Assembly (NCBI GenBank): GCA_900768915.1
Contig: CAAGEQ010000021.1
Location: 1-22,773, forward strand
Direction of reading: 5' to 3'
Source of the DNA: Candidatus Gastranaerophilales bacterium
GTDB taxonomy: Bacteria > Cyanobacteriota > Vampirovibrionia > Gastranaerophilales > Gastranaerophilaceae
Length of the DNA: 22,773 bases
The position numbers and the translations under genes were made by a program. The notes under the pieces are model-generated. The model was not told the DNA's origin and did no database searches. It saw only the letters and a list, made by a program, of their open reading frames with translations. Position 1 is the first letter of the stretch. Each line of letters starts with the position of its first letter. This document shows positions 16,181 through 22,572 of the stretch, piece after piece.

Positions 16181-16942
16181 ATGGCTACTTCTATTAGTAC
16201 AATGAATAATGTAGGTAACGTTAATAATATGCAAAGAGTTCAACAAAATGCTCAAGCATCTCAGAATGTTGCTAACAATACACAAGTTACTAATATAACT
16301 CCAAATGGTGCAAATAACGCACCAACTGCCGTATGCAATACTAATGATAATAAAACACCTCAACAAAATTATGCAGGTATTGGTATTTATTGTAATGTTA
16401 TTGATCCATCAAAATTACCACCTGATTCACCATTGTTGAAAAATCCAATGCCAAATTGTACAATCGTTGGTGCTGGTGGTGGTTCCCCTTGTTATCCGGC
16501 TGGATATTATATGAATAATTACGCAACAAATACTGTAAAAAAACGTGTAGTTGTTCTTACTGATGAATATATAAAAAACTTGGAAGCATATTTAGATAGT
16601 GATAATGAAGAATTACGTGAATATGCTGCAAGTGAAGTTCTTCAAAGATTACAAGAAGATAAAACAAGATATAATGATAAAGCATTGAATGCTTTAGTTA
16701 ATAAAATGATAATTGATCCATTTGACCATAAGGTTAGGGATAGAGGTTTGCTTGCAATTGAATCGCAATTAGCAGGTGGCGATGAAAATACTAAAAATAT
16801 ATTGTTAATGTTACAACAAGATCCAAATCTTGGTGATATGACAAAAGGTAGTATTGCTAACTCATTGTTACAATTGAGTGCAAAAACAACAATGGTTAAT
16901 GAACCAGTGGCTTATAAATCTACAGGGAGTGTTGCGGTATGA
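16181..16942 (+). CDS. Asn/Gln-rich protein with HEAT-like helices, unrecognised
   Basis: The product has 253 residues. AAAGG lies 8 nt before the ATG. Residues 1-65 are dominated by Asn, Gln, Thr and Ala and are probably disordered. A middle part (about 65-115) contains several Cys and a Pro/Gly-rich stretch (VIDPSKLPPDSPLLKNP; GAGGGSPCYPAGYYMNN). Residues 125-235 look like paired helices of the HEAT/ARM type: EELREYAASEVLQRLQ, KALNALVNKMI, VRDRGLLAIESQL and NILLMLQQDP. No signal peptide is seen. Its last 4 bp overlap the next start as ATGA, so the two genes are translationally coupled. A scaffold or binding role would fit the helices, but this is inference. Confidence 0.82.
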   Translation: MATSISTMNNVGNVNNMQRVQQNAQASQNVANNTQVTNITPNGANNAPTAVCNTNDNKTPQQNYAGIGIYCNVIDPSKLPPDSPLLKNPMPNCTIVGAGGGSPCYPAGYYMNNYATNTVKKRVVVLTDEYIKNLEAYLDSDNEELREYAASEVLQRLQEDKTRYNDKALNALVNKMIIDPFDHKVRDRGLLAIESQLAGGDENTKNILLMLQQDPNLGDMTKGSIANSLLQLSAKTTMVNEPVAYKSTGSVAV

Positions 16943-17421
16943 AAATAACTTCACAAGCAATAACTAAATATGCAATTAAAACGGCAGGCGCTTTGGGTGT
17001 AGGTGCATTGCTCTACGATGCACATAAAGAGGGTGTCAGAAGATCTGATATTCGTGTAAAAACCAAAAATGCTGATGCAGCACTTGATTGGTTTGAAAAT
17101 ACAAGGAATTTACATCAACCAAGTGAATTAAATAAAAATTTGAAAGATAAATTATTTGACTGGGAATTGACAAATAATTTAAGAGGTTTTGTGAATGCTG
17201 GTATTGGTTATGTTCAAGGTTTTGCTAGCATGGTATTCTCTGACCTTGTTCCTTGGGGACTTTCTGCTGCAGCATTGTTGACGAAAGGACCAAAAGCTGC
17301 AACAGCGACAACCGCTGCAGTTAAAGGTACTGGTGCGAAAGTCGCCGGTGGTGCGTTAGGTTTGTATGCGTTGTATGCATTTGCTAAAAATGTATGCGGA
17401 CTCGGTGTCAGTCAAGAATAA
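16939..17421 (+). CDS. Small membrane protein coupled to the upstream gene
   Basis: The product has 160 residues. The start overlaps the stop of the previous gene (ATGA, 4 bp), with no separate ribosome site needed. Hydrophobic segments lie at about 14-28 (TAGALGVGALLYDA), 75-105 (FVNAGIGYVQGFASMVFSDLVPWGLSAAALL) and 130-150 (VAGGALGLYALYAFAKNVCGL). Between the first two is a soluble Asn/Lys-rich stretch with DAALDWFENTRNLHQPSELN. The Ala/Gly-rich style matches the 15087-16019 and 9319-10305 products. No family is recognised. A strong terminator follows, so this two-gene unit ends here. Confidence 0.8.
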   Translation: MKITSQAITKYAIKTAGALGVGALLYDAHKEGVRRSDIRVKTKNADAALDWFENTRNLHQPSELNKNLKDKLFDWELTNNLRGFVNAGIGYVQGFASMVFSDLVPWGLSAAALLTKGPKAATATTAAVKGTGAKVAGGALGLYALYAFAKNVCGLGVSQE

Positions 17422-17434
17422 GTTTTAGATTTTT

Positions 17435-17476
17435 AATGCCTGTTGGGTTTAATCCAACAGGCATTGTAGTTTTTAG
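17435..17476 (+). terminator. Rho-independent terminator
   Basis: A perfect 12-bp stem, AATGCCTGTTGG (17435-17446) with CCAACAGGCATT (17454-17465), closes on a 7-nt loop. A short T run follows after a few bases. Confidence 0.75.
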
Positions 17477-17536
17477 TTAGTCATTTTTATTATTTATAAT
17501 GTTTTTATTATTTTTGTATTATTTGGCTAGTTGCAA

Positions 17537-17566
17537 TAGATACTTCGGCAAAAGCCTCAGTATGAC
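17537..17566 (+). repeat. Short hairpin repeat h1
   Basis: TAGATACT ... AGTATGAC: the arms ATACT/AGTAT and GGC/GCC pair around AAAA. Same flanks (AGAT ... ATGAC) as five other copies in the window; nearly identical to the copy at 22255. Confidence 0.65.
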
Positions 17567-17574
17567 GTTATTTT

Positions 17575-17601
17575 CGTTATTCTGAGCGAGGCGAAGAATC
17601 T
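17575..17601 (-). repeat. Short hairpin repeat h2 (reverse orientation)
   Basis: On the minus strand it reads AGATTCTTCG ... CAGAATAAC, with ATTCT/AGAAT arms. It is the same family as h1 in the opposite orientation, about 10 bp away. Confidence 0.55.
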
Positions 17602-17631
17602 ATTTAAATTTTTAATTTGTTTGCTTATTAC

Positions 17632-17851
17632 TTTCATTTTCTTGTGCCGACAAGAAAACGAAACAAAAGCGGATTGCCGACAGAGTGCGAAAGGGCTTGG
17701 AGTAGTCCAAGACCTGTAGACACGTTTAACGTCGGCAACCAAGCAGAAACTCTCGGCGACGCATTCGTTCACACGAGAATTGTATAATTCAACAATCGAG
17801 TCTCACAACTCGTGATTTTGTATATTTTAAATGTTTCAAAATCACTCAAAC
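17632..17851 (+). repeat. Composite structured repeat, copy A
   Basis: Three parts. (1) A 5' hairpin, TTTTCTTGT (17637-17645) with ACAAGAAAA (17650-17658), extended by 4 more pairs after one mismatch. (2) An 82-bp core (17668-17749) in which TTGCCGAC pairs with GTCGGCAA and encloses CTTGGA-GTAG-TCCAAG. (3) A 3' hairpin, GTGATTTTG (17812-17820) with CAAAATCAC (17837-17845), flanked by AACTC and TCAAAC. The same three-part order recurs at 21793 and, inverted, at 22573. No transposase or recognisable RNA family is seen. Confidence 0.8.
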
Positions 17852-18114
17852 AGTTCGACATTGTGTTTCATTAACATTCTCGGTTCACTCCGCTATTGCC
17901 GATTTTTAGTTACGTGATATTTGCGATATTTTACTTACTGTCATTGTGAAAAGTGGATTTTCGGTAGAGTGAGCGAATAAAATGAGCGAAACTTGTAAGA
18001 GTGTAAAACACGAAATGAACGACTAAATTATTTTGAATTTAAAAGTGAATATAGTGTTTAGCACGTCCGAATAATCTAAGAGATTAATGTAAATATGTGG
18101 TAATCCAGTATAGA

Positions 18115-18140
18115 GTCATTCCGAACTTGTTTCGGAATCT
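18115..18140 (-). repeat. Short hairpin repeat h3 (reverse orientation)
   Basis: On the minus strand AGATTCCGAA ... TTCGGAATGAC. It differs from the copy at 22428 by one loop base. Confidence 0.65.
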
Positions 18141-18150
18141 CTTTATAAAT

Positions 18151-18176
18151 AGATGCTGAAATAAATTCAGCATGAC
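18151..18176 (+). repeat. Short hairpin repeat h4
   Basis: AG-ATGCTGAA-ATAAA-TTCAGCAT-GAC. Compared with ATTCCGAA/TTCGGAAT of h3 and h6, both arms changed at matching positions and pairing is kept. Confidence 0.65.
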
Positions 18177-18180
18177 TTTA

Positions 18181-18293
18181 CTGGACTGCTTCGTCGTTCA
18201 TTTTATTCACTTCTCGTAGTGATGTATTTATTGTTTGTTGTTGAAAATAACATAGTAGGCACGAAAACATAAACGAAACCCTATAGTGAATTT
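18181..18293 (+). repeat. 113-bp repeat unit E, copy 1
   Basis: Runs from CTGGACTGCTTCGTCG to CTATAGTGAATTT. An inverted copy of similar length lies at 22121-22232, and fragments lie at 21663-21706 and 22460-22500. The best-conserved part contains CATAGTAGGCACGAAAA and AAACGAAACCCTATAG. No open frame is shared between copies. Confidence 0.75.
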
Positions 18294-18504
18294 GTTTGAG
18301 TGATTTTAAAACATTAAAAATAATATAATCAAAGAAATGTTGCGAAACAATTTAATAGATTTTTTACTTTGCAGTCAAAGAAATGAGGCATTAAAATTAA
18401 ACAAATTAAATTTATCAAAAAATTATACATGTATATATTAATCATGTAGTGATTTATTTTTTTAATAAAAAAGAGTAAATTCCTTTTATAAGAAAGGAGT
18501 TTTT

Positions 18505-18708
18505 ATGAAAATATTAAAAATCTTGGCATTTATTATTACTGTTATTGGTGCAATCAATTGGGGACTTGTTGGAGTTTTGAGATTCGATTTGGTTGCATCA
18601 GTTTTTGGAGAAATGACTCGTATGGCACGTTTGGTTTATTCCATTGTTGGTTTTTCTGGTGTGATAACTTTGTTAACAATTTATGGTTCTTTGCTTGATG
18701 ATGTATAA
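18505..18708 (+). CDS. DUF378 family small membrane protein
   Basis: The product has 67 residues. AAAGGAG lies about 7 nt before the ATG. The sequence fits DUF378 (YuzA-like) proteins: a first membrane helix ending in the conserved IGAINWGLVG (17-26), a short loop with FDLVASVFG, and a second helix (LVYSIVGFSGVITLLTIY). The family is widespread and has no established function. It stands alone between a repeat region and the Gly/Asn-rich protein gene, with no clear terminator after it. ACATGT occurs at 18427-18432 upstream. Confidence 0.88.
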   Translation: MKILKILAFIITVIGAINWGLVGVLRFDLVASVFGEMTRMARLVYSIVGFSGVITLLTIYGSLLDDV

Positions 18709-18746
18709 ACACTAATAGCCTGTATCCTTGTCACAGCATGCAATTG

Positions 18747-18764
18747 AACATGTTACAACATGTT
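18747..18764. promoter_or_regulatory. Two AACATGTT palindromes one helical turn apart
   Basis: AACATGTT lies at 18747-18754 and 18757-18764, a period of exactly 10 bp, upstream of the gene starting at 18844. CATGCAATT flanks this at 18737 and 18781. The position, about 60-75 bp before the expected transcription start, would suit an activator or upstream operator. Confidence 0.4.
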
Positions 18765-18843
18765 ACAATTTTCATTAATTCATGCAATTATCGCTTTTGT
18801 ATATACTTTATATATATAAGATAGTAAACAAGGAGCTTGAAAA

Positions 18844-20010
18844 ATGTCTTACATTCCAGGACATGAGCATTACCCAGGACATAATAATTGGAAACGTGAC
18901 ATGCTTTATGGCTGCGGTGATGGTAGTGGATATGATAGAAGACCAAATCCGTTAGATGATGGTTTTCATATTTCAAATCGCACTAATATTTATGTTTATG
19001 GTGGTAACTCAAATGGTGGTTGCCATGGCTCTCGTGGCTTCTTGAGTGGATTACTAGGTGGTCTTACTGGTGCTAATAGTTGTTGGAGCAATGAGTCTAG
19101 TCTTTGGGGTAGACTTACTGGAACGTTATTGAGTTTTGGTGCAAATCTTGGCTTGGCTTCATTGATGAACAAATGGAGTGGTGGCAGTATATATGGCACT
19201 GGTTTTGGTGGTGGAGGCTACCAATTTTACCCTACTAGTTGGGTTGGTGGCGGAAGCAGTATCTTCGGTTCTGGTTTCGGCGGTGGTTATGCCGGTACTG
19301 GAGATATGTTAATCAATTCTACTGGTATGTTGCCATGGACTCCTGTTTCATATTCTGGCGTAGGTACTAATGGCAATAATACTGGTGCTACAAATAATAA
19401 TGGTGGTACAAATACTAACAATAATTCACAAGGTACAACACCTCAAAATAATAACAACCAATCAGTTTCACCATCAAATAATAATGATGGTTCTGGTTCT
19501 GGTAATGGAACACTAATTTCTGCTAATGATTTCAATAATGCTATAGATGACTTGGCATCTGATGGCAAAACTACTAAATTATATTATGGTATTGCACAAA
19601 ATACTAATAAAAGCATGGAAGGATACCTAGAAAAAACTGTATCTAAGCATGGTAATGACGTTGATGAGGCAACTCAGAAACGTGGTATCAGAGCAGGTAA
19701 AGCAAATGAGGCTGAAGGTAAAGAAACAAAAGATAAACAAGAAGGATATTATAAATATATTACATTAACTGATGGTACTTCAAATAATGAATATACTTAT
19801 ACCTTTGTGAGTGCCAAAGACGGCAAGTTGACTTATAAATTATCTAAAGATTTTACTGATACAACAAAAGATGATAATGGAGATGACAAAGGTTGGGAAG
19901 GCACAGGTGCTGAACCAGAAGTTGTTATTCGTATCAAAGATGGCGTTATCTATCTTGAATCTTCAGGAACTAATTATTCTGCATCTAAGAAAGGTGCTAA
20001 GTTATCATAA
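18844..20010 (+). CDS. Gly/Asn-rich two-domain protein, unrecognised
   Basis: The product has 388 residues. AAGGAGC lies about 7 nt before the ATG, with TATA-rich promoter sequence just upstream. Residues 1-30 are His/Gly-rich (YIPGHEHYPGHNNW). Residues 50-180 are rich in Gly, Ser, Trp and Tyr (GFLSGLLGGLTG; TGFGGGGYQFYP; FGSGFGGGYAGTG). Residues 180-232 are a low-complexity Asn/Gly/Thr/Ser linker. Residues 235-388 form a charged domain with beta-like strands (YYKYITLTDGT, EYTYTFVSAKDGKLTYKL, EVVIRIKDGVIYLES). There is no Sec signal peptide and no long membrane helix. The composition suggests a surface or structural protein. Export by a signal-less route is only a guess. Confidence 0.8.
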   Translation: MSYIPGHEHYPGHNNWKRDMLYGCGDGSGYDRRPNPLDDGFHISNRTNIYVYGGNSNGGCHGSRGFLSGLLGGLTGANSCWSNESSLWGRLTGTLLSFGANLGLASLMNKWSGGSIYGTGFGGGGYQFYPTSWVGGGSSIFGSGFGGGYAGTGDMLINSTGMLPWTPVSYSGVGTNGNNTGATNNNGGTNTNNNSQGTTPQNNNNQSVSPSNNNDGSGSGNGTLISANDFNNAIDDLASDGKTTKLYYGIAQNTNKSMEGYLEKTVSKHGNDVDEATQKRGIRAGKANEAEGKETKDKQEGYYKYITLTDGTSNNEYTYTFVSAKDGKLTYKLSKDFTDTTKDDNGDDKGWEGTGAEPEVVIRIKDGVIYLESSGTNYSASKKGAKLS

Positions 20011-20042
20011 ACAAAAAACTCCCTTAATTGGGAGTTTTTTAT
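20011..20042. terminator. Bidirectional rho-independent terminator
   Basis: AAAACTCCC (20015-20023) pairs with GGGAGTTTT (20030-20038) around TTAATT, with an A run before and a T run after. It lies between convergent genes ending at 20010 and 20064. Confidence 0.88.
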
Positions 20043-20063
20043 TGGTTAAATTTTGTTTATTGA

Positions 20064-20306
20064 TTAAAGCATTGGTAGGTTTATACCATTCTTTTTAAGG
20101 ATAATAATTACTACTAGAATGACAATACCGATGATTATATCTAGGATTCTAAATAGTCTTGAGAATATTTGGTATGAAACCCAAAATGATGGGATAGCAA
20201 GCCATAACCAATTGTATCCGTTCAAGAACCAATCGTTTACATAAAACCCTACTCCGAATGTTATCAGTGCAGTTGCAATAATACTGAATAATATACTCTT
20301 AATCAT
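20064..20306 (-). CDS. Small membrane protein downstream of the TolC-like gene
   Basis: The product has 80 residues. AAGGAG lies about 6-8 nt before the ATG. Hydrophobic segments are visible at about 4-23 (SILFSIIATALITFGVGFYV), 30-47 (YNWLWLAIPSFWVSYQIF) and 53-70 (ILDIIIGIVILVVIIIL). The last few residues are KKNGINLPML. I recognise no family. It starts 23 bp after the stop of the TolC-like gene in the same direction, so the two probably share a transcript that ends at the terminator near 20011. Confidence 0.75.
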   Translation of the reverse strand: MIKSILFSIIATALITFGVGFYVNDWFLNGYNWLWLAIPSFWVSYQIFSRLFRILDIIIGIVILVVIIILKKNGINLPML

Positions 20307-20329
20307 ACTCTCTCCTTTTTCTTAGACCA

Positions 20330-21589
20330 TTACAATACTTCTGTTATATCTTGTCCTAGATTTCTTAGCAAATCAAGATATGCTTTGTAGTATTGGTTTA
20401 TAGATTCAATAAATTCTGTCATATATTGTTGTTGAGAATCTTCTATGTTCATCAAGTCCATTAGTCGGATTTCGTTGCGTTCATACGCTCTTGATTCTAG
20501 TATCAAGATTCTATCCATATCGTCATAAATCTTTTTTGCACTCTCCATATTTTTTTTGTGTGCATAAAATTTGTTGTAATTATCTTGTATTGTGTATCTT
20601 AGAATATCTTCGTATGCAATTTTGTCACATTTCAAACGGTCTAATGTGATTTTTGCTTTTTGAATTTCTGGTCGATATGTATAGAATATCGGTAAATCAA
20701 CACCTGCAGTTACATAAGCACCATTATATGGATCGTGTACTGTCATTTTTTGGTATGCATAGCCTGCTGCAAGTTGCAAGTCTGGTATAACTTGACGTTT
20801 CGCAAGGGTTACGTTTCTGTCTGCAATATTTATATCGTCTTTTGAAACTCTTAGTTCATAATTGTTTTTTAGTGCGATTTCTTCAAGGTGTTCGTATGAT
20901 GGAATATTTAATTCCATTATTTTGTTGTTATCACTTAAAGAATCTTCTACTGTATCGTAGGTTATTGTACGTTCGTTTGTATTTAGGACTTTGTTAAAGT
21001 TACAAATAGCACTATTTACATTAGATTGCAAATAGTTTAAGTCCATTAATTCTCTTTCATGTTTTGTTTTTGCACGAAGTACGTTGATTTCGTATCTTGG
21101 TTCGGTATTCTTTTTGTGTTCTGCAACATTAAGAACTGCTTTGTACCAACGTTCTTTTCTTTGCATAAGTATGTAATATGATTTTGCAATTAAAATATTG
21201 AAGTATGCTTCTTTTACGTCTATTTTTAGATTGTATTCATATTTTTCTAGTTCTGTTTTTGTTTTTTCATATTCAGCGATTGCAACTTTTTTTCTTGCTC
21301 CACGTTTCATAACTTCAACAGGTATATTCATACCAAGTTGGCTATTGTTACTACGTGTTACACGACCAATCAATGTGTGAGCGAAGAACTGAGGGTTTTT
21401 AAGTCTGTTTGCGATTTTGATATTTTTCTCTGCAATCTCTAGTTCTCGTTTTTTAGATTGGTATGTTACATTTTTTGCCAAAGCAATCTTAACTGCCTCG
21501 TCCATGTTTATTCGGACGATGTCTTCTGCGTTAGCTGAACAAAATATAAATGGTAACAGTACTAAAACTAATATAAACTTTTTCATCAT
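20330..21589 (-). CDS. TolC-like outer membrane efflux protein
   Basis: The product has 419 residues. I start at MMKKFILVLV (ATG at 21589) because AGGA lies 5-8 nt upstream and a signal peptide begins there (hydrophobic core, then CSANA before EDIV). The frame is open 18 codons further, which would bury the signal. The mature part has the OEP/TolC layout: two similar halves of long helices (MDEAVKIALAKNVTYQSKKRE near the start; LEEIALKNNYELRVSKDDIN in the second half) and short beta stretches such as QLAAGYAYQK. This family forms the outer-membrane exit duct for efflux pumps or type I secretion. No inner-membrane pump or adaptor gene is beside it, so its partner and cargo are unknown. Confidence 0.85.
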   Translation of the reverse strand: MMKKFILVLVLLPFIFCSANAEDIVRINMDEAVKIALAKNVTYQSKKRELEIAEKNIKIANRLKNPQFFAHTLIGRVTRSNNSQLGMNIPVEVMKRGARKKVAIAEYEKTKTELEKYEYNLKIDVKEAYFNILIAKSYYILMQRKERWYKAVLNVAEHKKNTEPRYEINVLRAKTKHERELMDLNYLQSNVNSAICNFNKVLNTNERTITYDTVEDSLSDNNKIMELNIPSYEHLEEIALKNNYELRVSKDDINIADRNVTLAKRQVIPDLQLAAGYAYQKMTVHDPYNGAYVTAGVDLPIFYTYRPEIQKAKITLDRLKCDKIAYEDILRYTIQDNYNKFYAHKKNMESAKKIYDDMDRILILESRAYERNEIRLMDLMNIEDSQQQYMTEFIESINQYYKAYLDLLRNLGQDITEVL

Positions 21590-21662
21590 ACTAATCCTAA
21601 TCATAAAAAGTGCCACTCTTTTACTTGATTTTATCATAAACATGTATAGATTTTCGGTATAT

Positions 21663-21706
21663 TATGTTGTTTTCAACAGCAATAATAAATACGTCACTGC
21701 GAGAAG
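21663..21706 (-). repeat. Repeat unit E, partial copy
   Basis: TATGTTGTT ... AAATACGTCACTGCGAGAAG aligns with 22160-22203 in the same orientation, with a few substitutions. Only the outer third of the unit is present. Confidence 0.6.
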
Positions 21707-21792
21707 TTGTATGTCAGGCTCTGCCTGACAATAGATATAGATATTGAATTGTTAAATTCTAATGCCTCATTTCTTTGATTATATTATTATAA

Positions 21793-22029
21793 CTGTTTTC
21801 TTTCTTTCGGAGTTGCGAAGCCCAAAGAAAGAAAACAGTAGAAAAAGAAAGCGGATTGCCGACAGAGTGCGAAAGGGCTTGGAACAGTCCAAGACCTGTA
21901 GGCACGTTTAATGTCGGCAACCAAGCAGAAAAGGCACGCTAGAGTAGTCATGAAAATATTAGCACTCAACCATTGAAGCGAATAACTCGTGATTTTGTAT
22001 ATTTTTAAATGTTTCAAAATCACTCAAAC
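21793..22029 (+). repeat. Composite structured repeat, copy B
   Basis: The 5' hairpin has perfect 15-bp arms: CTGTTTTCTTTCTTT (21793-21807) and AAAGAAAGAAAACAG (21824-21838). The core is at 21850-21931, 82 bp, with the inner hairpin loop reading ACAG. The 3' hairpin is GTGATTTTG (21989-21997) with CAAAATCAC (22015-22023), and one extra T in the loop compared with copy A. The core is almost identical to copy A, while the stretch between core and 3' hairpin differs. Confidence 0.8.
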
Positions 22030-22120
22030 TGTCTTGAATTATTCGGGATTTCGCAAAAACGTGGTTTTGCTCAATCTTACGGGTTAGACACTACGTGTCG
22101 TCACCCTACCGAAAATTCGC

Positions 22121-22232
22121 AAATTCGCTATAGGGTTTCGTTTATATTTTCGTGCCTACTATGTTGTTGTCAACAACAATGATAAATACGTCATTGCGAT
22201 GAGTGAATGAAATGAACGACGAAGCAGTCCAG
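22121..22232 (-). repeat. 113-bp repeat unit E, copy 2 (inverted)
   Basis: Reverse complement of the unit at 18181-18293, at the same length within one base, and highly similar along its whole length. The two copies bracket about 3.8 kb that contains the DUF378, Gly-rich, small membrane and TolC-like genes. Confidence 0.75.
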
Positions 22233-22254
22233 AAAAAATTATAATAAAATTAAT

Positions 22255-22283
22255 AGATACTTCGGCTAAAGCCTTAGTATGAC
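22255..22283 (+). repeat. Short hairpin repeat h5
   Basis: AGATACTTCGGC-TAAA-GCC..AGTATGAC, almost the same as h1 at 17537. Confidence 0.65.
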
Positions 22284-22427
22284 AGAGTTTTTGTCATCTT
22301 GAGCAAAGGAAGCAAAGGCACGAACGAATGTGAGAGGTTAAAATTTATAATCAAAAACCACGTTTTTTGATTTAAATTTGAACGGTGCCGTTTATTGCGA
22401 CCGAAAAAAGCGAAGAATTTATTAAAT

Positions 22428-22453
22428 AGATTCCGAAACGAGTTCGGAATGAC
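22428..22453 (+). repeat. Short hairpin repeat h6
   Basis: AG-ATTCCGAA-ACGAG-TTCGGAAT-GAC, a perfect 8-bp stem, directly followed by an E fragment starting CTGGATTACTTCG. Confidence 0.65.
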
Positions 22454-22459
22454 TCTTTA

Positions 22460-22500
22460 CTGGATTACTTCGTCGCTTCGCTTCTCGTAATGACGTGATT
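22460..22500 (+). repeat. Repeat unit E, partial copy
   Basis: CTGGATTACTTCGTCGCTTC ... TGACGTGATT matches the left part of the unit at 18181, with an internal shortening. Confidence 0.5.
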
Positions 22501-22572
22501 TAACAAGTGAGAAGTGAAATTCGACCTTAGCGTAATGAACTATCATTGTTTTATTCTGCTCTATGTTGAGGT

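Larger units (their letters stand above)
17466..18490. other. Gene-free repeat mosaic, first region
   Basis: About 1 kb without a convincing gene. In order it holds short hairpins (17537-17566 and, reversed, 17575-17601), a complete composite repeat (17632-17851), an unassigned stretch with TTTCGGTAGAGTGA near 17960, two more short hairpins (18115-18140 reversed, 18151-18176), the 113-bp unit (18181-18293), a partial inverted piece of the 3' hairpin (from 18294), and two copies of a CAAAGAAATG word (18330-18339, 18376-18385). The CAAAGAAATG word recurs inverted near 21770. The frame at 17557-17772 on the minus strand is rejected as a gene. Confidence 0.75.

Noticed and set aside
17557..17772. 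Minus-strand open frame across composite repeat A (contains FCLVADVKRVYRSWT)
   Set aside because: A similar frame occurs in copy B only because the DNA is repeated. In copy C the inner loop is one base shorter, which shifts the frame while keeping the hairpin, so the RNA/DNA structure and not the protein is conserved. No ribosome site is seen.
18996..19199. Minus-strand frame opposite the Gly-rich gene
   Set aside because: Its Pro/Leu-rich product mirrors Gly-rich codons on the other strand, and the plus-strand gene has a strong ribosome site and promoter.
20330..21643. Longer start for the TolC-like protein at 21643
   Set aside because: It would add 18 residues before a good signal peptide, and has no ribosome site; AGGA before 21589 fits better.
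21787..22023. Minus-strand open frame across composite repeat B
   Set aside because: Same reason as for copy A. The rest of the frame translates the hairpin arms and shares nothing with the first one outside the core.
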